Below, one piece after another: positions 25,928 through 39,246 of a DNA stretch of 64,000 bases; the first letter of the stretch is position 1, and each line of letters starts with the position of its first letter. The position numbers and the translations under genes were made by a program. This DNA comes from Mercurialis annua (Eukaryota > Streptophyta > Magnoliopsida > Malpighiales > Euphorbiaceae): contig NC_065574.1 of the NCBI RefSeq assembly GCF_937616625.2, positions 53,348,052 to 53,412,051 of the forward strand. The letters run 5' to 3'. Below the pieces are notes generated by a model. The model was not told the DNA's origin. It worked only from the letters and a program-made list of their open reading frames with translations, and ran no database searches.

Positions 25928-28900
25928 TTAAACTGAGTGTTGGTTTTGATTAGGTACAAGAGGCCTGCCTCTTCCCATTGTAAATCCCCTGGTTCCGTCC
26001 GGCATTTTAGGGCCGGGAGGTGGCTTTGAAGGTTCAACGGTATGTGCACTAGAGGTGGATCCATGACCTGGGAAACAAGAATAAAATAGAATCTATTTAC
26101 TCTGCGGAACTTCCAAAGAAATGTGATAAAGAAAAGAGAAAGCTGATTGGATCAGAATACCAAGCCCATTAGTGGCACGATATTTGTTGTTCCTTCTCTG
26201 CCGTCCTCGATTGTTGCGACTTCTATGTCCATTTTTCTCCTTGGATAAATGATCTCCATCCTGAAATGAAGTTAATGGAGAGCAGATCAAAAATCGACGT
26301 CTTTCCATGTCTAATTTAATAACACCAACCTTTACAAATCGCATTTTTTTTATGCAAGGCATAAGATACATGTATTTTCTGAAAATAATGCATCAGAACA
26401 AATAACCAGATTGAAACAAATGGTTGAATGAACAAAGATAGAGAAACCAATAAATTTATCAATGTGGTATTGCATACCAAACACCACAGTTCCCTTTGAA
26501 AGATGTATGACAACTTTAATTCCAATTGAAAAATCTCCTAACTCTTAAATTCAAACATATTTACCCCTGCTTACAGCCTAATTTGCTCAACGAACACAAA
26601 TTTAAACATGATTATATTACCAAAATTTCTCACATATAATATAAATGACATCTGAAAAGCGGGAAGCTATGTTACCTCTTCATCAGGTGTATCGTCATGA
26701 TGCTCACTTAAGTGATGATTACCCTCATCTCCCATATGATTGGATGCTCTGCCACTATTATGCTTTTCAACATCCACATCCCTCCAAGGTTTTCTCTGTC
26801 CATGTTTGACCTATAGCCAGAAAAGCAATAATAATATCCGTTGGGCCATTACTGTTATTAAGTACAGAATCGAGACATGACCCTTACCGAATGCTTAAGA
26901 AGTTTGACCCGCAAGCCATTTCTCCAGTCTTGTTCGTTATTTAATGCACCCACCTGAGCCAATTACCAGACAAGTGACAAGTTTACACTAAAAATCAAGT
27001 ATCATAAACCAAATACAGCAACTTTTCAATGGATACTCACAGCTTTTTCCGCAGCCTCAACACTGTTATATTCCACCAAAGCATGCAGCTGCATGAAAAA
27101 TTTAGACAAACTGTAAGCAATTTTTAGCAGCATCAGCTAAATAAAATCTTATAGCTTCTCTCCTTTGATTCAACTAAGAATTAACAAAAGTTGGCTTAGA
27201 AACACAATCGCAATTTAAGATTATTAGAATATAGAAGCCATTTAATAACTAGAAGAGTCCCGTACCTTGCTGCTTATCAGATTGCTACCTTTTCTTGACT
27301 CGTCCATCACATGTGGATCACGAATTGCGATATGCTTTATACTGATTTATAAGAAAATAACAATTATAGAGCACAGCAAGCAAACAAGGACTATAACATA
27401 AAGAAAGAAAAAGAAAAAGGATGGAATGAGACGCATACCGGCCAACTTCACCAAATATTCGTCTGATATTTTCTACCGAATGATCCTCAGGAAGATTCTC
27501 TACCAGAACAGTGCATAACTAGGGTCCACAAATTAGAAATTTAAAGTTTACACAAAACATGCACATTGTAAGAAGGGAAACAATAAGTTCACAGACTACC
27601 TTTGGATCCCTAAAATCAGAAATTGGAAAAGGATGAAGGCGTTTCACCTTCTTTCCATCTGACGAAACAACCTGTAGATAATGCAAAGCATTGATTCAAA
27701 TTACTGAAGTTGAAACTTCTTCAAAATAAATCAAGTGAAAACAGCACTCATGTGATAACTCCAATTTCCATGACATCATTATAAGAGTAAATGATATAGC
27801 TACCTACCAGAAAGGAAGAGTCCTTAAGTGCAGCAACAATAACAGAATGGTCTCTGGTGAGCTTCTTCATTTTCCTAAAGGAAGCAATGATTGTGATGGG
27901 AACTGCAAAGAAGGAAAAGGCATAACAAGATTTCACAAACTAAGCAGCATAAACAAGGCATGTAAAATAGGCTTGGAACAATAGCATGTTGCATCAAAAG
28001 ATAATGCAGAAGAGCAAAAGGTTGTAACACTGACAGAATAGTTTTGTGCATAAAAATTATCAAAATTCATTACATTTCATTCAAAAGACGGGAGAAAACA
28101 GTAAGTTGAACAAAATAACCTTCTCAAAGAAGCTAGAAAAATTACTCCAAAAGGTGAAACCAGATGCTTTCTGTTCTACTAGTCCATAGGTAAAATTCTT
28201 TGGTAGGAAAGAAGTGCATATGACAACATTAGTGCCTTTAAAAAACAGCGCTTAAAAACAGAGATCAAAATCTTTAAATGCTCAAAAAAAAAAACTATAA
28301 GCTAGACACCAAGAAGTGCATATGACGAATTAGTGAAACAAAAGACAGTGCTCGAAAATAAAGATCAAAATCTGCAGATGCTCAAAAACATTAACTATAA
28401 GCTAGACAAGACATAAAGCAATATGATGAATAGAGAATGAATCAGAAAACAATTGTTGCTATGTCATTCAGAGCAACCCCAGACATCCGGCACAACTTAG
28501 ATAGCAGCACCAGGAATACATCTGGGGCAAGCAACCTGTCAGAAGTACCTGTTTTGGTTCATCATCTTCAGGATCTCTATTATTGACTTCAAAATGGTGA
28601 TAAATGCATGATTTTGGTGCAATCAGATCATTTTGAATACCAATGAAGAAACTTTCAAAAGGCAACTTCGTAACAGGAAATTTCTAGAAAGAAGGTTGTA
28701 TCTTGTATGTGATGTTTGAACACAAACAGAAAGCGAAGCAGCAAAAGCAAACAAGAATAAGCTCTATCCTGATCTTCAAATCTTCCACAGGGTGTGCTAA
28801 TGCTACGACAAGGACCAAAGATGAACATGCATTTATGGTCTCATTGCATGCGAAAAATACTGATTGCGACTTTATCTTTATCACCAAAAAAAAAAAAACT

Positions 28901-29697
28901 CATAACAAAGAGATAGAGCTAGTGCACTCCACATAAATGACTTCTTTCAAGTAAAAAGTGACTTCTATCAAGCAAATACACATGATTACTCGAATTTTCC
29001 AATTATTTAAAATTCATTACCTTCTTCAAAAAAAATCAAGTAATAAACTCAATCGACGATACAATTGTGGCATCAAAACTTCTCAGCTAGAGTTTTTGCA
29101 CAATTCTCTATTTATTTGTCAAGCAGCCATAAGTATACAATTGGGATAAATGTTTTCACAAGCTAAGACTTACCAAAACCTTCCTTGTTTTTCTTGATAA
29201 AACCAATCAGATTGTTGTCAGTGGGTAAATTCTCATCACTAAAGTAATATTCCACCTGTAAAACCAAAAATTACATACAAATCTATGTCACATAAATATG
29301 AACATTTAATCAATTACAATGTGCATATTAATTATAATCCAGCTTATACAACTAATTAAGCTTCTAATAGCAATACATAACACTGTCTAGGTCAAAAAAA
29401 AAATTATAAAACCATAAAAAATAAAATAGGGCTTGCCTGTTTAATGATCTTTGCCTTAAGAACTTCGGCTCGATCAGCTGGCCCAGACTGCTGGTCCTGA
29501 TCTTGATCAAGATCGTGTTCCACGTCAGCAACGTCGTCGTGCTCGTCCTCGTGATCCTCATCAGACGCCAGAGCTTGGGCGTCATCATGCAGGGGTTCAT
29601 CGGGGGATCCAACGGGAAGGAAAGTAGGATCATGCGGCAGCGGCGGCGGTGGAGATGATGCCGCTACGGCGGGGATGGGTCCCACCTCACCTTCCAT
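25928..29697 (-). CDS. LARP6A: La-related protein 6 (LARP6a type)
   Basis: Exons in coding order: 29697-29437, 29255-29174, 27902-27808, 27671-27600, 27518-27439, 27341-27266, 27088-27041, 26953-26888, 26810-26676, 26260-26161, 26067-25928; 384 residues. Intron 1 is GC-AG (AACAG|GCAAGC); the others are GT-AG. The N-terminus is Pro-rich then very acidic (DEDHEDEHDD, DQDQDQ). The La motif runs about 72-155 (KIIKQVEYYFSDENLPTDNN, IKKNKEGFVPI, VVSSDGKKVKR), followed by an RRM about 171-260 (CTVLVENLPEDHSVENIR, ALVEYNSVEAAEKA). A basic stretch RSRNNRGRQRRNN and the C-terminal GFTMGRGRPL signature follow. LARP6 proteins bind RNA and control mRNA fate. I see no PAM2 poly(A)-binding-protein motif, which points to LARP6a and not LARP6b/c. 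The start at 29697 is the first true ATG; the frame continues upstream only through a TTG. Confidence 0.93.
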
Positions 29698-30024
29698 CTG
29701 AGAGGAGTAAGGAGGAGGAGGGATGAAACGATGGCGTTTTAACAAAGAAATGTGGAAATATTAGAACAGCCAAATCCCTCCCGCCCTTTCTCCTCCTACT
29801 CTTCACACGCTTCTTCAATAATTTCTTTTATAGGGTTGCGCAATTACTAAGGATATTTCCGTCAATTTGTCCCTTTTCAGACAAATTTCACCGCTGGGAA
29901 AATGTATTGACTAACTAGAACTACTCATATAAAACAACGTCGTATATATTAAACTGCACGAAACGACACTCTGTTTATGTACGGAATCAGTTTTGAGGCT
30001 TGTCGTTTCTCATCAGACGTGTAA
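29698..30024. other. LARP6a promoter/5' UTR region
   Basis: Contains a pyrimidine-rich run on the plus strand (29775-29820) that should fall in the LARP6a 5' leader or core promoter. No TATA box is obvious. Confidence 0.4.
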
Positions 30025-30033
30025 TTCAAAATC

Positions 30034-30537
30034 GGCCTAATCACTCAAAAACCCCCGACCTTTAATGTTTTTTTCAATTCTACCCTGACGTTGCAAATTT
30101 GTCAATTTTACCCACTTTTGAATTTTCCGTTTTCAATTGTACCCCAATTTTTTAACTTTTATTAATTTTTTTACTTAAATGATGAAATCATTCAATTAAC
30201 TAAGTATAAAGATGAAATTAAATTCTTTTGTATTCAAAAAAGTACAAATAAGTCCTTTATTTTTAAAAACTAATTAAAAACCATAATTAAATTAACACTA
30301 ATTTTAATTCCTAATTAATTTAACAAAATTTAAATAAATTTTAAAAACATGCAATTAATATATATTAGACGTGGAGAATGTTTTTAAATTTTTTTCAAAT
30401 AAAAAAGGCATTAATTTAATATTTTAGGGTACAATTGAAACACAAAAATGCAAAATAGGGTAAAATTGACAAATTTACAACGTCAGGGTATGATTGAAAA
30501 GGGGCTAAAAGGTCGGGGTTTTTTAAGGTATTAGGCC
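30034..30537. mobile_element. Mutator-like MITE, perfect 9-bp TSD
   Basis: Ends GGCCTAATCACTCAAAAACC and the complement, with TIRs of roughly 90 bp (including CCCTGACGTTG and GTCAATTTTACCC). A perfect 9-bp duplication TTCAAAATC flanks it (30025-30033, 30538-30546). No coding. Confidence 0.85.
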
Positions 30538-30560
30538 TTCAAAATCTATCATGTATCTAT

Positions 30561-31195
30561 GGCTTAATTTCTTAAAAAAAAAAACACCTTGCATCTTTTT
30601 TCGTTTATACTCTGATCTAGTAAAAACACCATTTGTATCCAATTTTGAATTTTTATGTTTCAAATCTACTCAAAAGCATTGAATTGTACTCTTTTCATTT
30701 AAAAAAGAGTTTAAAATAATCCTTCATTTTTAACTTATATACTAATTAGATATTAATGTTATTAATAGTACAAAAATATCATCTTCAAAAAAAAATTAAA
30801 AAAAATTATAATTTTTTTTAATTTTTTTAAAAATATTTCCGAATTTTTTTAAATTTTTTTAAATTTTTTTAAAGTTTTTTAAATTTTTAAAAAAAATATT
30901 TCTGACAACAAAATTAAAAATAATAATAATTTTATTATTATTTTATAAGATTAAAAAAATTAATTAATTAATTGGATGTATTTGATTATTTTTTTAAGTT
31001 TAATGATTTATTTATATTTTTTAAAATAGAAAAAAGTATGTTTAAACTCTTTTCCAAATTAAAAAAGTACAATTTAATGCTTCTGGGCAGGGATGAAACA
31101 TAAAACCCAAAATTGGGTACAAATGGTGTTTTTACAAGTTTAGGGTATAAACGAAGAAAAAGTACAATGTGGGAGTTTTTTTAAGGAATTAAGCC
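30561..31195. mobile_element. Mutator-like MITE, near-perfect 9-bp TSD
   Basis: Ends GGCTTAATT and AATTAAGCC, with long TIRs (ACACCATTTGTATCCAATTTT and complement). Flanks TGTATCTAT and TATATCTAT differ at one base. The interior has a T-rich run of AAATTTTTTT repeats (30800-30900). It starts only 15 bases after the previous element's duplication. Confidence 0.7.
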
Positions 31196-31255
31196 TATAT
31201 CTATCAAAAATCCATGTAATTCATCCAGAAATAATGCATTGTTATGTAAAATAAT

Positions 31256-31606
31256 GAACAATGTCAACGTGCCCCCTGAACTTGTAACACGGGGTCATCT
31301 AACCCAATTTATATTTGTTTGAGCAACTAATCCCGAAACTCTTTATTTTAAGTCAAATAACCCCATAATTTATATTTTTATTTCAAAAGATAAATTTAGA
31401 ATAATTATATCGCAACAATAAGAGAAATATCTAATTATTTTTTTGCATTCCTTACCTCCGATTTGTATTTTATGCGTTTTAAAAATATAATTATGGGGTT
31501 ATTTGACCCAAAAATGAAGAGTTTTGGGGTTAATTGCTCAAACAAATATAAATTGGGTTAGATGACCCCCTATCACAAGTTTAGGGGGCGCGTTGACCTT
31601 TTGTTC
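31256..31606. mobile_element. Mutator-like MITE, perfect 10-bp TSD
   Basis: Almost entirely two TIR arms of about 150 bp (left GAACAATGTCAACGTGCCCC; right GCGTTGACCTTTTGTTC) around a short AT-rich centre. A perfect 10-bp duplication GTAAAATAAT flanks it (31246-31255, 31607-31616). No coding. Confidence 0.85.
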
Positions 31607-31616
31607 GTAAAATAAT

Positions 31617-32004
31617 AGTGTAAAATAGTTATACGTTTATGTACAAATTTATCCATCAATTAAATATAAATTTTGGGGGCTGATGAGGTTTTTGTTGAGT
31701 TGATTAAGATAAGGATATTAAAATGATTTATAGTCTCATTAAACACTAGTTGAGATTAAATAGTATTTTCTTGTATAGTTGTTATATTGTTTATTCAGAT
31801 TTCTTGATTATGAAAACATATCACTAATTTTCTAGATGACTAAAATAATCTTTAAAATTAAAGCCTATACTTTAGTATAAATAGACAAGAAATATAGTAC
31901 TTAATTGCTTCATTCTCATTTCTAAGCAAAGCTCACAAACCTTAACTTACAGAAAAGTAAAACACATATATTTTATGCCCTTTTCACCCTGCCAAACCAA
32001 ACCC
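31617..32004. other. 3' flank of the DUF642 gene
   Basis: AT-rich; should contain the DUF642 3' UTR. Nothing else seen. Confidence 0.4.
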
Positions 32005-35000
32005 TTAAATCAGACCCGAAACCAAAACTAAAATCCAAAACCCAAGCCCAAATCCTAACCCACTAAACCCGATCCTCCTTGCACTCGAATACCAAACCCG
32101 AACATCATCAACCACCGGCCCGCACAGTGAACTCATATCATCAGTCCTTGTGTTGTAATATATACTGTAGAATGCAATTCTTGTTCTATCAGCTTTAGCT
32201 GTGAAGTTCAAATCAGCAACATGAAATGTGGAATTAGAGTCAGGGGTATAATGGACATTTTGAGCTTGATCTCCAGCAAAAACCATTACTGCTAATGGCT
32301 GCTTGCATTTGTCATCAGCATGGCCTAATGCAAACGACAATGTATACGCTTTGTTAGACGTCGTTTCAACCATTTGAGAAATTATGCCTTCCTTGCCCGA
32401 AAGTAGTTCAATGGCACGTTTTCCCTGCGGAACTGAGAAATGGTCCGAGTCAATGTAGCGAACGGCGCGATTCGACTCGACGATCCAACCGGGTAAGGAT
32501 GTTGTTTCTTCATCAAGGTTTGTGGGGAGTAAGACTCCTAGTGAAACATTTTTGAACATCCATGGACCTTCTTCCATGTCACCATTAAGTACTGCATTGT
32601 CTGAAACAAATAATAAAGGATGGGAAAATTAGATCACCAATTAATATTAGTGATTTATATAAAATAAATAAATAAATAAATTATTAATTGACGTGGTTTT
32701 CGTATGTAGATGATTTTAATTCATCACATAGTCAATGTGACAAGAAATGTCCTTTGACTAATGTGAGACTCAAAACATTGGATGCCAAGACTCCTAGTAC
32801 ATCTAAAAGTCAAAAAGTATCAACTATTTCATGCTTTAGGACACTTAAAATCAAAAGTAACTCAATAAGAGGACTACTTTAAAAATATTATTCTTTTTAG
32901 TATATTTTCTTTCAACAACTTGGATTGATAAATAAACAAATAATAAATTATCTAGTCCTATTAACAAATTTATAGCGACTATCTTATTATCCAATTAAAA
33001 AAATATACTTTTTCGTTTCTTTAGTCGTCCATTCAGTGACACAGGTAGACCATTATTTTAAATAGTACACAATTTAATTAAATTAAATATAATAATACAA
33101 AAAATATACATTAAAACTTGAGATAAGGCGAAGACACTGCCTGACCCTATCTTTGCTTTGTATTTGTGTCGATCTAACTAAAACTATACATATTATAAAG
33201 TATTTTTTATCTCAAATCATAAAAATAAAATTTAAAATAATTTTATTAATTAAATCATCAGTTAATTTAAAATTTATACATTTGGCTATATAGACAAATG
33301 AGAAAAGCTGTGGGACTATTTTTTCTTAAATTAATTTTCCAATTTTATTTTCATTATCCAATCATAATTAACAAAACTAAATAGGAATAGGGAGTACCTT
33401 TGGGTTTATCTGGAGAAAAAAGCTTCTTAATAGCAATGTCATCAATAATGGGCCCACAAGTCGGGTCATCTTCCATACCCGGATTCCTAAAAACCAAACT
33501 CACTTTATCATTTTCTGCCTCAAAAGCCCACGCGTAAGGGTCCCACCCTTGCACATTATACAATGTCTGCAAATCTATTGTCTGCGACGCGGGCGGCACT
33601 GATACGTTCAGTGACTCCATTTGAGCACACGTGCGAGCCGCACTAAACGTAACTGAGTATACTGATCCTTTCTCCACCGTTAATTCTTGACTGATCTCCG
33701 CATCGTTCCCTAATCTCACTGCGTGTGTACCACCTGGTACTATGAGGATCATCCCACCCTGTTTTTGCCCTGACGAGACTAGCTCTACGGTGCCGTTTAG
33801 TTTCCAATTCGGAATTTCGCTTGGTCCGTCTGCTAATGCTTCGCTTGGGAAACCGTTAGTTGGCGGCGTTTCGAAGCCACCGTTTGCCACCAATCCTGCA
33901 ATTTACCAGCAATTTATTACTAAAATTATTTTACTATAATTGCGCCAAAAAAAGGAAAATATTAATTATTCAGTTAAATTGGGGACATAATAATTGTTAT
34001 CACGTGACAAGGAAGCTCCACAATACAAGAATTGACAGAAATGGTGTGTGGGATGAATGCAGATTTTCAAAGATATTTTTATATGGTCAAAGATAGTATT
34101 ACGAATTTACGAGCATGAAGAATAAAATGCATAGTACTAAAATATTACTTAAAAAATTGATGTGATTAAAATTGATAAAAATATTAAATATTCCACTAAC
34201 TAAATTTTTAAAAATTAATAATAAATTATTTTACTAATTAAACTGAATGAATTAATTGAATTGATCAAAAAAATAAATCAAATTAATAAAAATATATCGA
34301 TTTATTGGTTTAATCAAAATTTTGCTCATACCTAACTATTTGGTCTGTCTTCCAGGTATATATGTTGTTTCTACCTTAATTTTTTGAAACTTTATATGAT
34401 TACTCTATCTTATACTAAATAAATCTTATTCTATCCATTTATTATAATTGGATAAATTTCAATCACTTTCGTCTCATGGTGAAATGGACAAAATAGTGTA
34501 AAAAGAAATCATAAAAAAATCCTATTTTTTATTATTATAATTAATAATCTTTTATCATATTTTTCTAATTTTATTTATTTTGATTTTAAGCCAATTATTG
34601 GATTAAACAACATCACTGAATTGTGTCATAAAAAGAGAGGGAGTATAAATGTATAATACAACAAGAAAGATTAATGGATAGCCTTATCTATTTATGAATA
34701 TGAACCTCAAAATGCAGGGGCAAATATGTAAAGATGGAACAAAATAAAGAAGAGATAACAACTAGTGAGTGACATATGAGGAAAGTCCAGCCATGCAAAT
34801 TAAGTTAAAAATACTATTCTGGTCAGCATCAAGGTTCTTAGGGAAACTATTTTCAACTAATCTAACAAATCTTAGTCATAAATTTTCATTTATTGATATT
34901 ATTTCGTCAAAAAAAATATTATATAGTACTCCCTCCGTCCCGTTTAAAAAGGAACAAATGAGTTTTGCATAAAGATTAATAAAATAAGACAATATTTTAT

Positions 35001-37185
35001 TTTATCATGTCTACCCCTATTAATTAGCATAGTTTCTCCTAATAATAGTATAGATGTATTGTAAATTGAGTCGCATTTCATACATATTGGAATAATTAAA
35101 AGAATAAAAATGAAAATTCAATATAAATTGGGACGAAAAACATGATATGGCCTTTTTAGATGGGATAAATAAAAATGGAATATCTCACTTGTTAAACGGG
35201 ACGGAGGGAATACTAATAGAATCTCAAAACGACAAAATATGAGACTAATATGAACACAAGGCAATTTGAACAAGAAGCCGCGTTAAGAGCATCGGCCGTA
35301 CCGCACCGTTTTGGCTTATTCTTTTAAACTCCCTAGAATCAGAAAAGTGCACAAAGTCCACATTTTTACTGTCTGCTTTTACACTTTTAAGGGCATTATC
35401 CAGCTGGAGATCGGGATGATGCACAAAAAAAGATAATGGTTAAAGTAACAATTTAGCTTTGCCGAAAGCACCATTGTCGTTTTGCTTGCTTTAAGTACCA
35501 ATGCCTAATTGAATTTGGCGCCAATGAGTGCCGTTTTGGTCAATTTACCCCCCTTAAACAATTAGGTTTGGTTCCTTCCAATTCTTTTTTTCCGGCATGT
35601 TCTTATTTATAAAACAAATTTTTGACTATGAACCGCTGTTTCAACGTAGCATCGGTTCAATTATCGATTCAACCACTTAAATAAAATATATAAAAATTCC
35701 TACAATTAAATATCATAAGCTACTATGTAGTTAAAATCTAAATACACAAGTAAAATAACAACTAGCAATTATTCTGAAAAAATAGTAAATAACGGATTAG
35801 TCCGTTTTTATGATTTAATCGGCTAAATTATTTGTGATTTTTTTTTGTTCAAAGTAGTTGAACCATACTTTTAGTTTCTAAAAAATAATCAAATCAAGCT
35901 AATCTCTAGTTTTCGGTTGAATTGGTTAAATCGACGTGTGTGGTTTGATTTTTATAAATACTAGTAATTGAGAAATGAGAACTTAAATATAGCTCATAGG
36001 AGACACAAGTCAATGTCACAAAGTTGTCCTACAAGATATGCAAAGATAGGGATTAGGAATTTACTATCCAGAAACAGCCCTATCTCATCCTCAAAACACT
36101 GATAATTCCCTATATTTCTCCTATTATTGAAGATTTTTCAAGTGTTCCATCGTTTTCATACTCATTTCTGGTTCTAAATGCCAGCAAGTAAAAGCAAAAG
36201 AATGCACGTAATTAAACTAATGGTAATGGCCCTACTTAATAACTTACTTCCCCAAAACAAAAATGCTGACTCAAGGTATAAAAATAATCTGCAAAAAAGT
36301 CTCATTTAATGGTGTGGGACATATTGTTTTATAGGCTCCAAGGCCATAATCATTTAAATTGAAGAATAAAGCAAAGTAATTAGCCTAAACATTAATTAAA
36401 TTTGTCTTAAAGATTGTATAGACTATAGAGTACATAATTAGCTTCTTTAACTTGATAAAGCTCAAATGCTTCTTCATCCTTCACCAGAAGGTAGCAAAAG
36501 CTCAAGCAAGCTGGGTAGCACTGATACGGAAACGGGAAGATGGCGTTATTTTAAGGTTTCTATGTTAAAATTGAAATTTCGTGTCCGAAACACCAAGTAT
36601 CCGACACGTTTTCGAAACAGAAAACGTTAATTGAGTGAAATGTCGGTGCTGCTAGCAAGTAATCAAGATTGGGCAAATACTAAAATGCTCAATGCTTTAC
36701 TGGAATTTAAAGCTTTCTAAAGATAGAAATGCATTTATGCTACTGATCACTGTGAATATTCCTCATCATGAGCTACCCATTCACACAAAAAAAGACCAAT
36801 CATAGCATAATTTTGCCTCAAATGCCCCAATAGAACCTCGCCGAACTGCCCATTTCACTTCCAATTATTGAACTTTAACACTAAAGAATTAACCTTTCAA
36901 GAACCATCTACAAAACCCAGAAACCCCAACTCACTAATTTCAGATCTCACAAATGAAAAAGACCCGTATAGCCTTAATTTCCAAGAAAATATAAACATGA
37001 AACATAAATGAAATTTAGTTGGTCTATGAGATTAAATGAAAGAATGACAAAAAAACTTAAGCATGTATTGAAAAATGAAGTTAAATAATGAACTAACCAT
37101 CTTCTCCAAGGGTAGCAGAGGCAAAAAAAGCCAGAAGAATGATAGATGGAGTGAACCATTTGCTTCTTTTAGAGCTTTCAACCAT
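32005..37185 (-). CDS. DUF642 cell-wall protein, probably GPI-anchored
   Basis: Exons in coding order: 37185-37098, 33895-33398, 32600-32005; 393 residues, GT-AG introns. A signal peptide covers about residues 1-27 (basic start, then WFTPSIILLAFFASATLG). Two tandem galactose-binding-like DUF642 lobes follow: the first opens LVANGGFETPP and ends DPTCGPIIDDIAIKKL (about 31-190); the second opens DNAVLNGDMEEGPW and ends SSLCGPVVDDVRVWYSS (about 196-365). The C-terminus is a hydrophobic tail, FGLGFWILVLVSGLI, after small residues, as in a GPI signal. Arabidopsis has two DUF642 members with such tails (At1g29980 and At2g34510, from memory), and this gene fits that group. DUF642 proteins reside in the wall and several interact with pectin methylesterase. 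Intron 1 is 3.2 kb and contains a MITE at 34929-35210. Confidence 0.94.
34929..35210. mobile_element. Stowaway-like MITE in DUF642 intron 1
   Basis: Ends CTCCCTCCGTCCCGTTTAAA and the complement (TTAAACGGGACGGAGGGAA) are flanked by TA. Different subfamily from the copies at 10328 and 49272. No coding. Confidence 0.8.
36515..36660. repeat. short inverted-repeat element in DUF642 intron 1
   Basis: GGTAGCACTGATACGG near the left end is roughly complementary to TGTCGGTGCTGCTAGC at the right. The interior contains GTGTCCGAAACACC and CCGACACG words. Resembles small dispersed GTAGCAC-type plant repeats; class uncertain. Confidence 0.35.
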
Positions 37186-38237
37186 TTTTAGTTCAGTTCT
37201 TGTTCCTGTTTTTGGCCAAGAAATAGTTTTTTTTTTTTAATTTTGTGTTTGTGTGAATGCAGGGATGGGTTTGTGTGTAGTGACAATGTTTGTTGTGCAG
37301 AGAGACAGTGGAGAAGGCAGAGTGAGTAGTGTCCTTATATCCAAGATTCTAGCTTTAAACTTCTTTTTTTATTTAATAATTTTGTAACTTAAATTACTTA
37401 GAAATAAATAATTTTGTTTAACTGATGGAACTATGTTTTGGAGTTTATTAATTAGTGCAAATTGTTTGATTTAATATTTTTTTAATCTTTCACTCATAGT
37501 TTAATTTCCCTGCCCTACATAATTGAAAGAAAAAGAAAGTGGACATTGGAGTGATAATTCCGTGTTTTTAGAATGGTGGTCTCTAAGAGACCCAACGCAC
37601 CGCCGCATGGTGCCATTTTGACAGTATTCCATCCCTATGCTGTTTTATTTCTCTTGTGGGAATGATCGCGTTAAATACTAGTCAAATTTAAAGATTTTAA
37701 TAGCAATTTATCCCTTCAACTTGTAAACAATGAACAATTAAAGGAGGGATATTCTTTCGGAACGTCGCCGGAATAATTTAAAAAATAGGAAAAAACGTTT
37801 TTCTTTTTGGAAAATCCGGAAAAATTTATTTCCGAACGTCGATAATTATTATCCGACAAATTGTAAACGGAGGGACGTCTACCCTTCTGCCGGCGGCGGC
37901 GAACAATATCGCCGCCGACAGTATATTTATTAAAAAAAATTATTTTGAATTTTATAAATTGTTAAACGTAATTATTTATGTTGTGCATGTTCATTTAGAA
38001 AATTTTGGCGATGACGAAATTGATTACAACGATCGGTTTTTTTCGATCACAGATTCTGCCGTACGAAAAAATATTAAGTCATACTACTAACTTTCAGTAA
38101 ATATTAAATCGATTAAATTTTTAAAATAACTAAAATTACAAAAAAAATTAATTTTATATTTTTTTTAACAAAAAAACCCGGCTGCGACGTTTCCGGTCGC
38201 AGCCGAAAACAGTCCCTTGACGGGGGACAGCCACATA
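37186..38237. other. DUF642 promoter side and repeat debris
   Basis: The first 150 bases upstream of 37185 should be DUF642 leader and promoter. From 37740 to 38225 there is an odd GC-richer patch with CGTCGCCGG, GCCGGCGGCGGCG and GGCTGCGACG words, probably part of an old element. No open frame of note. Confidence 0.4.
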
Positions 38238-38326
38238 AAATATAATTGAACAAAGGATCACTTTCACCCCCGAACTTACGTCAAAGTATCAAAAAAGTCC
38301 AAAGCTGGAAAATGGGATCACTTATA

Positions 38327-38951
38327 CAGTCGACCCTCTAATATTTAATATTCTATATAATTTTAATAATTAATAGAAAATTGAGAGAACCAACTTCGTT
38401 CCACGTCGGATAATTAATAATTCTATTATTTAATAATTAATAAAATTTAAAATATATTCTACATGAATATTAATTATTGGAGAAAATTTTTTAAAGAAAT
38501 ATATAACAATTGATGATTTATTTGAGACAATACTAACCTTAATTGATAAAGTGGAAATTAAAATACCATCAAATTATAATTTTTTTATTCTTTTGAGAAA
38601 TTTTAAAAAAAGTTATTAGATAAACAAATTAAAGTAAGTAAATTATTTCTAGTATAAAAAATATTAAAAATTATTTTACATTATCAATACAACTTCTTAA
38701 TAATTATTTTTTAATTTGATATCAATTGATATTTTTTAAATTGAATATAAAATTATTATTTTTTAAATTGAGTGACTGTAAAGTGTATTTAGTTAGTTTT
38801 TTTATAATATTAATATTAATATTAGGTCTATTAATATAGATGCTTTAAAATATCTTTTATAATTTTTTTATATAAATTCTATAAATTAATAATTCTAATA
38901 ATTAATAAATTTTTGATCCACCATGTGTATTAATTATCAGAGGGTCGACTG
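38327..38951. mobile_element. nested pogo/Tc1-mariner-like MITE
   Basis: Ends CAGTCGACCCTCTAATA and CAGAGGGTCGACTG are flanked by TA (38325-38326, 38952-38953). Start CAGT..CCTCTA.AA.TTAATA resembles the Emigrant/Lemi pogo-like group. Removing it restores TIR continuity of the host element, so it inserted later. Interior very AT-rich, no coding. Confidence 0.75.
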
Positions 38952-39246
38952 TACCCTAAAATTGTGTATTTTTGGTCAAAAACCCCCCTTCTCACTCTCA
39001 CCTCAGAGAGTGAGGTACACTCTCCGGTTTTGAAAAGTGGTATTGTTGGTAAAGCGGATTTTTATAGTAAAAAGATCTAAAATGGTCCTAAATTTTTGTA
39101 AATTTTTCTTTTTAACACATAATAATTAAAAAAATAAATTTAATTTTTTTAATTTTAAAATTATATATATTAAATTAGTATTGACTAAAAAATGGAGGAC
39201 CTCTTTGCAATTTTATAAAAAAAGTTATTAATTTTTTAAATATTTT

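Noticed and set aside
29698..29745. N-terminal extension of LARP6a by 16 codons
   Set aside because: The extended frame would begin at TTG; the first real ATG is at 29697.
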